A stretch of 64,000 nt of DNA from Mesoterricola silvestris. Its GTDB lineage: Bacteria; Acidobacteriota; Holophagae; Holophagales; Holophagaceae. Numbering within the stretch: the first letter of the stretch is position 1; every line of letters starts with the position of its first letter. Made by a program: the position numbers and the translations under genes. The stretch covers positions 1,116,001 to 1,180,000 of the forward strand of contig NZ_AP027080.1 in the NCBI RefSeq assembly GCF_030295405.1. Direction: 5' to 3'. Under the pieces are notes generated by a model. That model ran no database searches. It worked only from the letters and a program-made list of their open reading frames with translations, and was not told where the DNA came from. Below are positions 37,389 through 45,951 of this stretch, piece by piece.

Positions 37389-38775
37389 AACCGCAGCGGC
37401 GTCCGGACTGGTGGGCAGGGCCCGGGCCTCCTGGGAGCGGCTCACCACCGGCAGCGTGAACCGCCGGGTCTTCGGGGCGGCCCTGGTGGTGGGGATCCTC
37501 ACCCTGGGCATCAAGGTCTTCGCCCTGCTCAAGGAATCCTTCGTGGCCGCCCGGTATGGCACCGGCAACGACTACGACGCCTTCATCATCGCCATGATCG
37601 TTCCCGCCTCCCTGGCGGCCATCCTCTCCGGCTCCCTGGACGCGGCCCTGATCCCCACCTACATCGAGGTGCGCGAGACGGAAGACCACGAAGCGGCCCA
37701 CCGGCTCTACGCCACCATCCTCCTGTGGAACACCATCGTCCTGGTGGGCACCGTGGGCCTGCTGGCCCTGACGGTGGACCTGTGGCTCCCCCTCCTGGCC
37801 TCCCGCTTTGATCCGGCCAAGATGGCCCTGGCCCGCAAGCTGGTGTTCGCCTCCCTGCCCATCGTGGTGCTCACGGGCTTCTCCACGGTGTGGGGCGCCC
37901 TGCTCAACGCCGGGGAACGCTTCGCCGGGGCCGCGCTGGCGCCCGCCCTGCAATCCCTCGGCGTGATCCTCCTGCTGGCCCTCTGCTTCCAAAGCATGGG
38001 CATCTGGGCCCTCCTGGCGGGCTCCCTGGTGGGCATCGTGGGCGAGACGGGGGTGAAGGGCTACCTGCTGAAGAAGCGCGGCCACCCCCTCATGCCGCGC
38101 TGGCACGGGGTCACCGCCGCCTTCCGCAAGGTGCGGGGCCAGTACGCCACCGCCATCGCCGCCTCCTTCATCGTCAACGGCATGACCCTGGTGGACCAGG
38201 CCTTCGCCTCCACCCTGGGCCCCCGGAGCAATTCGGCGCTCAGCTACGGCAGCAAGCTGCAGGCCTTCGCCCTGTCCCTGGGGGTGACGGCCCTGTCCAC
38301 GGCCATCCTGCCCGCCCTGTCCAAGATGGTGGCCCTGCGGGACTGGACGGGCATCCGCCGGTTCCTGCGGGTGTACGGCGGGATGATCCTGGCCGTGACC
38401 GTGCCCGCCACCCTCATGCTCATCGTGCTTTCGAAATTCCTCGTGCGGATCATGTACCAGCACGGCTCCTTCACCGCCGCCGACACGGACCTGGTGGTGC
38501 AGATCCAGATCTTCCACCTGCTGCGCATCCCCTTCGCCACCTGCCACGTGCTGGTCACCCGGACGCTTACGGCCCTCAAGTCCGTGCACTTCCTGCTGAT
38601 CATGTCCTTCAGCAGCTTCGCCCTGAACGCCTTCCTGGACTGGCTCCTCATCCAGCGGTACGGGATCGCCGGCATCACCCTTTCCACGTCGCTCTGCAGC
38701 ATCGTGACCCTGGTGTGCCTGGGCTGGGCGCTGAACCATCTCTTGAAGAAGAAGGCCCTGGAGGCTGGCGCATGA
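37375..38775 (+). CDS. MurJ/MVF-type lipid-linked oligosaccharide flippase
   Basis: A 466-residue polytopic protein with about 13-14 helices in the MOP/MVF superfamily pattern. Features are an early helix with 'KVFALLKESFVAARYGTGNDYDAF' in pieces, 'GSLDAALIPTYIE', 'GVTALSTAILPALSKM' and 'MYQHGSFTAADTDLV'. These are typical of MurJ (lipid II flippase). Its place among glycosyltransferases suggests that it moves the polysaccharide precursor across the inner membrane as a Wzx substitute rather than lipid II. It overlaps the next gene by four bases (ATGA). Confidence 0.83.
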   Translation: MEPTETAAASGLVGRARASWERLTTGSVNRRVFGAALVVGILTLGIKVFALLKESFVAARYGTGNDYDAFIIAMIVPASLAAILSGSLDAALIPTYIEVRETEDHEAAHRLYATILLWNTIVLVGTVGLLALTVDLWLPLLASRFDPAKMALARKLVFASLPIVVLTGFSTVWGALLNAGERFAGAALAPALQSLGVILLLALCFQSMGIWALLAGSLVGIVGETGVKGYLLKKRGHPLMPRWHGVTAAFRKVRGQYATAIAASFIVNGMTLVDQAFASTLGPRSNSALSYGSKLQAFALSLGVTALSTAILPALSKMVALRDWTGIRRFLRVYGGMILAVTVPATLMLIVLSKFLVRIMYQHGSFTAADTDLVVQIQIFHLLRIPFATCHVLVTRTLTALKSVHFLLIMSFSSFALNAFLDWLLIQRYGIAGITLSTSLCSIVTLVCLGWALNHLLKKKALEAGA

Positions 38776-39674
38776 AATTCCTTCCCTGGATCCGGCCCGT
38801 CCCCCTCACCCGGGAGCCCGCGCCCGTGGGCCAGGTGCGCACGGCGCGCCGGGGCGGGCGGATCCGGGTGGTGGAAACCTGGTTCAACGACGATCCCCCG
38901 AGCCTGGACGGCGTCGATGTGTGGATCGCCCACCAGCGCCCGGAGCGCCTGACCCCCTGGGGCTGGCACTACCGCTACACCCTGATGGTGGACCTGGCCG
39001 CCTCCGCCGAGGAGATCCTGGCCCGCATGAACAAGACCGCCCGCCAGGAGATCCGCAAGTCCATCAAGGACGGGGAATTCACCTGCACCTTCATCCCTTC
39101 GCCCACCGAGGCGCAGATGGAGGCCTTCGCCGACGCCTACGACGCCCACCCCATCCACTCCGACGCGCCCCGGCTGGAGCGGGAGCGGCTGCGGGAACTG
39201 TTTTCCGCGGGCAATCTGCAGATCTCGGAATGCCGGGACGCCTCGGGCACGATCCTGGTGTGGCACGGCGTCCTGGGCCACAAGCGGGCGGGAATCGCCC
39301 AGCCGGTGTACCAGATCTCCAACTACCACCAGTCCGCGGACCAGGCCAGCGCCAACACCACGGGCCGGGCGAACCGGGTCCTGTACTACCAGGAATTCGT
39401 GTACTACAAGGAGCAGGGTTACGCCCACTATGACCTGAACGGCTGGTACACCGGTTCCGAGGACGCCAAGCGGCTGAAGATCAACAAGTTCAAGGAGGCC
39501 TTCCGGGGCCGCCTCTCCCACGGCTTCGATTGCGAGGAGGCCCTGACGCTGCGCGGGTGGGCCTACGTGACCTTCCGGACCCTGAAGCGGTGGTTCTTCA
39601 TGAAGGGGCGCGCGGACGAACTGCGGCGCCTGCGGAAGAAGCCGGTGTTGAACTTGCCGGAATACCTGCAGTAG
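38772..39674 (+). CDS. FemAB/GNAT-like acyltransferase in polysaccharide locus
   Basis: A 300-residue protein with the acetyltransferase-like (BioF2/FemAB) pattern: 'MNKTARQEIRKSIKDG' near the middle, then 'VWHGVLGHKRAGIAQPVYQ', 'GRANRVLYYQEFVYYKEQGY' and 'YDLNGWYTG...KRLKINKFKEAF'. The last of these is the usual closing motif of peptidoglycan-bridge/FemX-like and EPS-locus GNAT proteins. In exopolysaccharide clusters such proteins are thought to attach an acyl or aminoacyl group to an amino sugar; the donor is unknown. It is the last gene of the 30.4-39.7 kb unit. Confidence 0.75.
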   Translation: MKFLPWIRPVPLTREPAPVGQVRTARRGGRIRVVETWFNDDPPSLDGVDVWIAHQRPERLTPWGWHYRYTLMVDLAASAEEILARMNKTARQEIRKSIKDGEFTCTFIPSPTEAQMEAFADAYDAHPIHSDAPRLERERLRELFSAGNLQISECRDASGTILVWHGVLGHKRAGIAQPVYQISNYHQSADQASANTTGRANRVLYYQEFVYYKEQGYAHYDLNGWYTGSEDAKRLKINKFKEAFRGRLSHGFDCEEALTLRGWAYVTFRTLKRWFFMKGRADELRRLRKKPVLNLPEYLQ

Positions 39675-40072
39675 GGTAGCTCGGCAAACCCAAGGTGCCT
39701 TGAAACCGTGATGAAGGGGCTTTTCCAGGTTGAGCGGATCCCTGTTCATCCCATCAATCGGCGTTCACCCCTGTTTTCGCAGGGCTGACGCGGGGTTGGG
39801 TCGGAGCACAAGGTCCTCGACGTCCACCTCTGCGAATCCATGGCGCAGGGGTTTTCAACACGGCAGCTGAGGCCGGTGATCTGCTTCGCGATCGGGGCCT
39901 GGATGGGCATGGGCGGCCCCCTTGACCCAGAGGTGGCGACACGCTCCAGCATGGTTCAAACGGGGATGGATAGGATCCAGGGGAAAAGGCAGGATAAAGA
40001 ACGTCAGGTCAAACCTGGGGCCGTGTCACCACGGTATCCGTTCACGACCTACGGTTTGCCGACCCGCCCTGC
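39675..40072. other. Convergent intergenic stretch, no gene supported
   Basis: The sequence lies between the FemAB-like gene and the convergent O-antigen ligase. A 68-codon minus-strand frame at 39746-39952 has no recognisable product or good ribosome binding site. No strong terminator with a T-tract was found. It may be decayed coding DNA. Confidence 0.5.
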
Positions 40073-41350
40073 TCAGGAGGCCTCCCATTCCTCCAAGGCC
40101 GGGCTGACGGGCAGGAGGAACATGAGCGCGAAGGCCACCTGGCCCTCGAAGCTGAAGAGGAGGCTGTGGCTGAAGAACAGGTACGTGAGGTTCACCAGGC
40201 ACAGCGAGACCAGCGCCCACCGCACCGGGGCGGAGCCCGGGTAGGTGAGGGTCCGCTTGGCATAGAAGGCGATGACCGCGAGGAAGGCGAAGAAGCCCAC
40301 CGGCCCGATGTCGATCCAGACGCCCAGGTAGGTGTTGTGGGTGCCCAGCATGATCCGCCCCAGGCCCACCACCTTCATGGTGTCGTCGTCCACCCGGGTG
40401 CCGGACATGGCCTGCATGCCGTAGCCGTACCAGGGTTCCTGGTCCAGCTGGGAGGACCATTCCTCGAAGAGGTCCAGCCGGGTCACGCCCCCCTTGGCGG
40501 CGGTGTTCTTCTCCTCGATGTCCAGCATGCGCGACAGGGCCCCGCGGTTGGAGGCGCTGCGCACCTCGTGGCGCATGGCCTGGCTCAGGGAGAAGGCGAT
40601 CACCAGGGACACCGCGGCCACGATGCCGCCGAGCCACCACCGCAGATCCTTGCGCTTGGCGATGAAGAGGTAGAGCACCACCAGGAGGGCGAGGAAGAGC
40701 CCCGCCCGCCGGCTGGCGGTGAGGTAGATGATGGGCACGCTGCACAGGCGGCCCATCCAGCCCAGCAGGGGGGTGGCGAACACCGAAAGGATCAGGACGA
40801 GCAGGGCGATGTACCCGCCCACGTTGGGGTTCCCCCAGAGCCCTCCGTAGCGCCCGGCCCCCCCCTCCATGTTCAGGACGCCGGAGCGCTGGGTGACCGC
40901 GTAGAGGATGGACGCCACCTTCGAGCTCAGGGGGATGAGGAAGAGCAGCACCAGGTTGACCACCACCGCGAACTGGGCCGCGTTGGCGAAGCTGCGCAGG
41001 GCCTTGGCGCTTGAGGTGAGGTAGGCCACGGCGCCGGCCAGCAGGAGCGTGATGGTCCAGGCCTTGATGGCGAAGGGGTAGTCCCGGCTGGGCGCGACGA
41101 TGAGGCCCCAGATGAAGTAGAAGGTGAACCAGGCCATGTAGGGCACCACGGGGGAGAGCAGCCGCCCGTACCTCAGCTTCGTGGCGCTGGCCACCAGGAG
41201 CGCGAGAACCAGGCCCCACACCATCCAGGTGAAGCCCCGGAAGAAGAAGGAGAGGAAGGGCAGGGCGCCCGCGAGCACCAGGCCCATGAGGAACGCCATG
41301 GCGCTTGCGCCGAAGGCCAGCCATGGGGATTCGTCCCGGGTCCATTCCAT
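40073..41350 (-). CDS. O-antigen ligase / polymerase family protein (Wzy_C)
   Basis: A 425-residue protein with ten or more membrane helices. It has the Wzy_C-type periplasmic loop ahead of the motif 'LGTHNTYLGVWIDIGPVG', which carries the conserved His of this family, and an earlier 'GLWGNPNVGGYIALLVL'. Such proteins either polymerise repeat units (Wzy) or ligate glycans. With no separate ligase or polymerase in the window, a Wzy role is the likelier reading. ATG 41350 is preferred over TTG 41353 and overlaps the stop of the upstream sugar transferase by one base, with an AGGAGAAGG site in front. Confidence 0.85.
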   Translation of the reverse strand: MEWTRDESPWLAFGASAMAFLMGLVLAGALPFLSFFFRGFTWMVWGLVLALLVASATKLRYGRLLSPVVPYMAWFTFYFIWGLIVAPSRDYPFAIKAWTITLLLAGAVAYLTSSAKALRSFANAAQFAVVVNLVLLFLIPLSSKVASILYAVTQRSGVLNMEGGAGRYGGLWGNPNVGGYIALLVLILSVFATPLLGWMGRLCSVPIIYLTASRRAGLFLALLVVLYLFIAKRKDLRWWLGGIVAAVSLVIAFSLSQAMRHEVRSASNRGALSRMLDIEEKNTAAKGGVTRLDLFEEWSSQLDQEPWYGYGMQAMSGTRVDDDTMKVVGLGRIMLGTHNTYLGVWIDIGPVGFFAFLAVIAFYAKRTLTYPGSAPVRWALVSLCLVNLTYLFFSHSLLFSFEGQVAFALMFLLPVSPALEEWEAS

Positions 41351-42240
41351 CAAGCCTTCTCCTCAGGGTAGGGCAGGGAGGGCAGGGGTTCGGGGAACCG
41401 CACCGCCGTGCCCTGGTCGTCGCTGCGCACGATGGTACCCTCCAGGGTCACGGGTCCGCCACCGGGTCCGGGGGCGGGGAGGGTCACCTGGATCTTGGAT
41501 CCCACCGGCTGCGTGCCCTCGGCCTCCAGGAGCAGCCCGCCCGGCCCGAGGTTCACGAGGCGCGCGGACGGCCCGCCTTCCACGGCCACGGGCACGGCGG
41601 GCCGGGGCCCCCGGTCGAAGGCCCTGCGGTCCCCGGGTTTGCGGGATTCGATGGGTGGGCGGACCAGCCCCAGGGTGGCGAGGATGATCCGGACGTTGCC
41701 CCACAGGGTGGCCTTGGCGGCGTACTCGAGGTTGATGCGGATCTTGTTGGGAAGGATGTTCTCCGCGTAGAAGCGGCCCGGTTCCTCGCCGCCGCGGAAG
41801 ATCTGGTTCTCGTGGCGGTACACGATGGACGCCGCGTCGGTGATGCCGGGGCGGATATCCAGCACCCGCCGCTGGGCCGGCGTGTAGAGGGCCACGAACT
41901 TGGGCACCTCGGGCCGGGGGCCCACCAGGCTCATCTGCCCCAGGAGCACGTTCACCAGCTGGGGCAGCTCATCGATCTTGAAGTCCCGCAGCCACTTGCC
42001 CAAAGGGGTGATGCGGTCGTCCACGGCCACCGTGAGCAGGTCGCCCTGGCGGTCGGCGCCCACCCGCATGGTCCTGAACTTGAGGATCCGGAAGGGCCGG
42101 CCCCCCTGGCCGATGCGCTCCTGGCGGTAGAACACCGGCCCCCCGTCGCTGATCCGGATGGCGAGGCCCACCAGGATCAGCAGGGGGGAGAGCAGGGCGA
42201 GGCCCAGGATCGACCAGAAGAGGTCGAAGAGCCGGAACAT
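41350..42240 (-). CDS. Initiating sugar transferase (PglC/Bac_transf type) fused to PilZ domain
   Basis: A 296-residue protein. Residues 1-215 are a short-form phosphoglycosyl transferase: an N-terminal re-entrant helix (MFRLFDLFWSILGLALLSP), 'GGPVFYRQERIGQGG', 'LKFRTMR', 'IDELPQLVNVL' and 'SLVGPRPE'. It transfers a sugar phosphate to undecaprenyl phosphate and so starts each repeat unit. From about residue 218 a PilZ-like domain follows, with RxxxR (RAFDR) and NxGxxG (NLGPGG, a variant of the usual D/NxSxxG) plus 'VRSDDQGTAVRFPE'. This suggests direct c-di-GMP gating of polymer initiation. ATG 42240 lies two bases from the aminotransferase stop. Confidence 0.86.
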   Translation of the reverse strand: MFRLFDLFWSILGLALLSPLLILVGLAIRISDGGPVFYRQERIGQGGRPFRILKFRTMRVGADRQGDLLTVAVDDRITPLGKWLRDFKIDELPQLVNVLLGQMSLVGPRPEVPKFVALYTPAQRRVLDIRPGITDAASIVYRHENQIFRGGEEPGRFYAENILPNKIRINLEYAAKATLWGNVRIILATLGLVRPPIESRKPGDRRAFDRGPRPAVPVAVEGGPSARLVNLGPGGLLLEAEGTQPVGSKIQVTLPAPGPGGGPVTLEGTIVRSDDQGTAVRFPEPLPSLPYPEEKA

Positions 42241-42242
42241 CC

Positions 42243-43400
42243 CTAGGCCCGGTGGGCGGCGACGAGTTCCTCCATCGCCGTGCACACGTCGTCCACGTCC
42301 GCGTCCGTCAGGCCCGGGTGGAGGGGCAGGCTCAGCATGCGGGAGAAGGCGTCCGCGGACACGGGGCAATCCTCGGGGCGGTAGCCGTACTTGTCACGGT
42401 AGAAGGGCTGCATGTGCACGGGGAGGTAGTGCACGGAGGTGCCGATCTGCCGCGCCTTGAGCGCCTCGATGAACTCGTTGCGGCCGAGGGTGAGCCGCTC
42501 CGGGCGCAGGCGCAGGACATAGAGGTGGAGGCTGGATTCCACGTCCGGGTCCTCCACGGGGATCTGCAGCTCGGGCAGGAGGGCGAAGCGGGCGTTGTAG
42601 CGGTCCACCACCTGGCGCCGCCGGGCCTGGAAGGCCTCGAGGCGCACCAGCTGGTGGAGGCCGATGGCGGCCTGGAGATCGGTCATGTTGTACTTGAAGC
42701 CGGGGAGCAGCACCTCGTAGTACCAGGACCCCGACCGGTCGAAGCGCTTCCAGGCCTCCTTGTCCATGCCGTGGTGGCCGATGATGCGGGCCTTGGCCAG
42801 GAGCTCCGGGTCGCCGGTGAGGGCCCCGCCCTCGGCGGTGGTGAGGTTCTTGGTGGCGTAGAAACTGAAGGAGGCCAGGTTGCCCCGGGAGCCCACGAGC
42901 CGGCCCTTGTAGCGGGCGGGGAGCGCGTGGGCGGCGTCCTCCAGGATGTGGAGGCCGTGCTTGCCGGCCAGGTCGAAGAGCGGATCCAGCTGGGCGGGGT
43001 GCCCGGCGTAATGCACGGGCATGATGGCCTTGGTGCGGCTGGTGAGGGCCCGGGCGGTGGCCTGGGGATCCAGGGTCAGGGTGGCGGGATCCACGTCCAC
43101 CAGGACGGGCCGGGCGCCCACGTGCTCCACCACATTGGCCGTGGCGCAGAAGGTCAGGCTGGGGACGATCACCTCGTCCCCGGGCCCCACCCCCAGGACG
43201 GCCAGGCCCACGTGGAGCCCCGCCGTGCAGGAATTGAAGGCCGCCAGATCCGGCGCGCCCAGGTAGGCCTTCAGGTTGCCTTCGAAGAGCCGGGTCTTGG
43301 GCCCCGTGGTGATCCAGTCCGACATGAGGGTATCGAGGACCTCCGAGCGCTCTCCGTCGCCGATGGAGGGGGGGCTGAATTGAAGGAATTTTTCTCGCAT
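42243..43400 (-). CDS. DegT/DnrJ/EryC1/StrS-family sugar aminotransferase
   Basis: A 385-residue PLP enzyme. Hallmarks are 'FNSCTAGLHVGLAVLGV', 'DEVIVPSLTFCATAN', 'ILEDAAHALPARYKG' and the PLP lysine in SFYATKNLTTAEGG near residue 182. The style is that of PglE/PseC-like enzymes, which aminate a 4-keto-6-deoxy UDP-HexNAc. The PglF-type dehydratase at 54777-56792 could supply that substrate, and the sugar transferase directly downstream could use the product. It is the first gene of a three-gene minus-strand unit with coupled junctions, preceded by an AAAGG site. Confidence 0.88.
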   Translation of the reverse strand: MREKFLQFSPPSIGDGERSEVLDTLMSDWITTGPKTRLFEGNLKAYLGAPDLAAFNSCTAGLHVGLAVLGVGPGDEVIVPSLTFCATANVVEHVGARPVLVDVDPATLTLDPQATARALTSRTKAIMPVHYAGHPAQLDPLFDLAGKHGLHILEDAAHALPARYKGRLVGSRGNLASFSFYATKNLTTAEGGALTGDPELLAKARIIGHHGMDKEAWKRFDRSGSWYYEVLLPGFKYNMTDLQAAIGLHQLVRLEAFQARRRQVVDRYNARFALLPELQIPVEDPDVESSLHLYVLRLRPERLTLGRNEFIEALKARQIGTSVHYLPVHMQPFYRDKYGYRPEDCPVSADAFSRMLSLPLHPGLTDADVDDVCTAMEELVAAHRA

Positions 43401-43982
43401 TCGAGGACCTTTCGGTGGAAGTGGGCGGCCCCCCGGAGAGGGCGGGGACCGCGGGGTCTTATTCTCGATTCAGAGATCATAACGTCCTATTAATCAATCT
43501 AATACAAACCGTAAGTACTATAAAGATTAATTCGATTCGTTCCTTGGGGAGCGAATGCGGGCCTTTGGGACTATTGTTGTTAACAGTTATGTTGTCCCTA
43601 TCCGGCACCATGAAGATATTAAATCGATGTGGGAAGGTATAAGAGCATTATCTGTATTTTCATAAGGCTGGACCCTGGGGGAGGCCCTTTGGGCCCTCCC
43701 GGGACCGGGTCCCGGGGATGGGCATTCCCCATGCTTTCTCTGGATTGATATCTGTTTTTTCATAAACGGGCGCTCCGGCCACGGGAACCCCCTCGGGGGG
43801 GACGGGGTGGGTCATTTCAGACCTTGCGGAAGGGTTTCCTTGCCCCCGGGTGTGGTCGTCCGTTAAGCTCAAATCATGAACATCTTTATATCTCAGGGCA
43901 GGACCTGGGGTCGGTTCATGGGCGGATCCTCCCGGTTGGGGGCAAAAAAAGGCAATTCCATGTTCAAGGTCTGGGAGTTCAT
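43401..43982. promoter_or_regulatory. Divergent AT-rich regulatory region with 17-bp direct repeats
   Basis: It lies between the divergent aminotransferase and glycosyltransferase units. The 43460-43660 part is strongly AT-rich for this genome and probably contains both promoters. A 17-bp direct repeat, TATCTGTWTTTTCATAA, occurs at 43649-43665 and 43749-43765, exactly 100 bp apart with one mismatch. Between the copies lies a GC-rich palindromic stretch (GGGAGGCCC...GGGCCCTCCC). The repeats may be operator sites or the scar of an inserted element. No gene was recognised here; the frame upstream of 43983 lacks a suitable start. Confidence 0.45.
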
Positions 43983-45122
43983 GTGAACGAGGGCTCACCG
44001 AGGAATCTGACCCTCGTCGTCAACCAGCTCTTCGTGGGCGGGGCGGCGCGGGTCGCGGTGAACCTCTCCAGGGCCTGGACCGAGATGGGGCGCTCCGTGA
44101 CCATCCTCACCACGGATGACGGCCTTCGGCCCCCTTCCTTCCCCCTGCATCCCCGGGTCGCCCACCGGGCCCTGGGCCTCATGGGCAATTCCAGGAACCC
44201 CCTGCAGGGGCTCCTGTTCAACCTGCGGCGGCTCGCGCGCCTGCGGCGGGCCATCGCCGATAGCCGGCCGGACGTGCTCGTGTCCTTCCTGGACAAGAAC
44301 AACATCCTGTCCCTGCTGGCGGGCCGGGCCCTGCCGCGGATCCCCATCCTGGTCTCCGAGCGCACGGATCCGAGCGAACGATCCATTGGACGGCCCTGGG
44401 AATGGCTGCGCCGCAGGACCTACCCCATGGCCGACTGCCTCGTGGTGCAGACGCTCCACGCCAAGGCCTTCTTCTCCCTGAAGGTGCAGGCCCGCACCCG
44501 GGTCATCCCCAACCCCGTCCTCCTGCCGCCCCCGGGCCCGGCCACCGTCCGGGATCCCGGGCGCCGCCGCCTGGTGACCCTCGGCCGCATGGACCCCGTG
44601 AAGGGCCACGACATGCTCATCGACGGCTTCGCCGCCATCCAGGGGGCCTTCCCGGACTGGGACCTGGTGATCCACGGCGACGGGCCCACGCGCCAGGAAA
44701 TGGTGGACAAGGCCCGCGGGCTGGGCCTGGAGGGACGGATCCTCTTCCCCGGCGCCACCACCGAAGTGGGGGCGCGCCTGCGGGAGGCGGACGTGTTCGT
44801 GCTCACCTCGCGCGCGGAGGGCTTCCCCAATTCGCTGGCGGAGGCCATGGCCTGCGGGCTTCCCGTGGTGAGCTTCGACTGCCACAGCGGACCCGCGGAA
44901 CTGATCCGGGACGGGGTGGACGGCCTGCTGGTGCCCCCCCTGGACGTGCCGGCCCTGTCCGCAGCCCTCGCCCGGCTCATGGGCGACGCGGACCTGCGCG
45001 CCCGCTTGGGCGCGGCCGCGCCGGACGTCCTCACGCGGTTCAGCGAATCCAGTGTCCTGACCCAGTGGGAATCCGCAATAGAATTAGCCGTCCTGACCGC
45101 TCGCGGTAAGAAGGCCTCATGA
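43983..45122 (+). CDS. Glycosyltransferase family 4
   Basis: A 379-residue GT-B enzyme. 'NQLFVGGAARVAVNLSRAW' near the N-terminus, 'VSERTDPSERS', 'VIPNPVLLPPP', 'TLGRMDPVKGHDMLIDGF' and the donor-site motif AEGFPNSLAEAMACG are present, the pattern of PglH/PglJ-like amino-sugar transferases. The start is GTG 43983, with GGAG five bases upstream; the frame runs further up to 43824 but without a site. It begins a three-gene unit with the DUF2334 protein and another glycosyltransferase. Confidence 0.87.
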   Translation: MNEGSPRNLTLVVNQLFVGGAARVAVNLSRAWTEMGRSVTILTTDDGLRPPSFPLHPRVAHRALGLMGNSRNPLQGLLFNLRRLARLRRAIADSRPDVLVSFLDKNNILSLLAGRALPRIPILVSERTDPSERSIGRPWEWLRRRTYPMADCLVVQTLHAKAFFSLKVQARTRVIPNPVLLPPPGPATVRDPGRRRLVTLGRMDPVKGHDMLIDGFAAIQGAFPDWDLVIHGDGPTRQEMVDKARGLGLEGRILFPGATTEVGARLREADVFVLTSRAEGFPNSLAEAMACGLPVVSFDCHSGPAELIRDGVDGLLVPPLDVPALSAALARLMGDADLRARLGAAAPDVLTRFSESSVLTQWESAIELAVLTARGKKAS

Positions 45123-45165
45123 CGCATTCCGCCTTCGAAGCTCTCAGGTGAAGGAGTATCCATCC

Positions 45166-45951
45166 ATGGCCAAGAACTGCTACCTTCTGCGCTTCGACGA
45201 TATCTGCCCCACGATGAACTGGGCGATCTGGGAGGCGATTGAACGGGAACTGGTCCTTCACAAGGTGCGCCCCATCCTTGCGGTGGTCCCCGATAACCGC
45301 GACCCCGGCCTCATGCCGGATCCCCCGGCGGCGGATTTCTGGGAGCGGGTCCGGCGATGGCAGGCCATGGGGTTCACCATCGCGGTGCACGGGTACCGGC
45401 ATCAGTACATCAACAAGGAAAAGGGGCTGATGAGGCTCACGCCCCACAGCGAATTCGCGGGCCTGCCCTACGACACCCAGCTGGATATGCTGCGCAGCGC
45501 CCTGGCCATCTTCCAGGCCAACGGCGTGCGGGCCGACGGCTTCGTGGCCCCCTCCCATTCCTTCGACCTGAACACCCTGAAGGCCCTCCGGGAGGTGGGG
45601 ATCAAGGTCATCAGCGACGGGCTCTGGCCCTGGCCCCACCGGGACCCCGAAGGCATGTTCTGGGTGCCCCAGCAGCTCTGGCGCTTCAGCCCCCGGCCCG
45701 CGGGGGTCTGGACGGTGTGCCTGCATCACAACAAGTGGTCCGACAAGACCCTGAAGCACTTCCGCAGCGAACTGGCCCGGTACGCGTCCCGCCTGACCGA
45801 TGTGCCCACGGTGATGGCGGACCATGCCGGCCGTCCGCTCACCCTGGTGGATCGCATCAGCGCCTTCCACAACCTGATGTGGTACCACCGGGTCATTCCG
45901 GCCCTGGGGGCCCTGAGGCGGTCCGTGATGCCTTCCAGGCAGGGGGCATGA
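45166..45951 (+). CDS. DUF2334 polysaccharide deacetylase-like protein
   Basis: A 261-residue protein of the NodB-like superfamily. 'LLRFDDICPTMNW' carries the Asp pair of the first motif. 'FTIAVHGYRHQYI' carries the His-x3-His pair of the second, and 'GFVAPSHSFDLNTL' is a third family element. No signal peptide is present, so it probably acts in the cytoplasm on a nucleotide- or lipid-linked sugar. ATG 45166 has AGGAG nine bases upstream; an in-frame GTG at 45148 is less likely. It overlaps the next glycosyltransferase by four bases. This is the second deacetylase-type activity of the locus. Confidence 0.83.
   Translation: MAKNCYLLRFDDICPTMNWAIWEAIERELVLHKVRPILAVVPDNRDPGLMPDPPAADFWERVRRWQAMGFTIAVHGYRHQYINKEKGLMRLTPHSEFAGLPYDTQLDMLRSALAIFQANGVRADGFVAPSHSFDLNTLKALREVGIKVISDGLWPWPHRDPEGMFWVPQQLWRFSPRPAGVWTVCLHHNKWSDKTLKHFRSELARYASRLTDVPTVMADHAGRPLTLVDRISAFHNLMWYHRVIPALGALRRSVMPSRQGA

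Noticed and set aside
39746-39952. 68-codon minus-strand frame in the convergent gap
   Set aside because: No homologous pattern, no ribosome binding site and mixed reading in other frames; treated as non-coding or decayed.
43824-43982. 53-codon upstream extension of the glycosyltransferase at 43983
   Set aside because: The extension does not resemble a GT N-terminus, and GTG 43983 has an ideal GGAG site.
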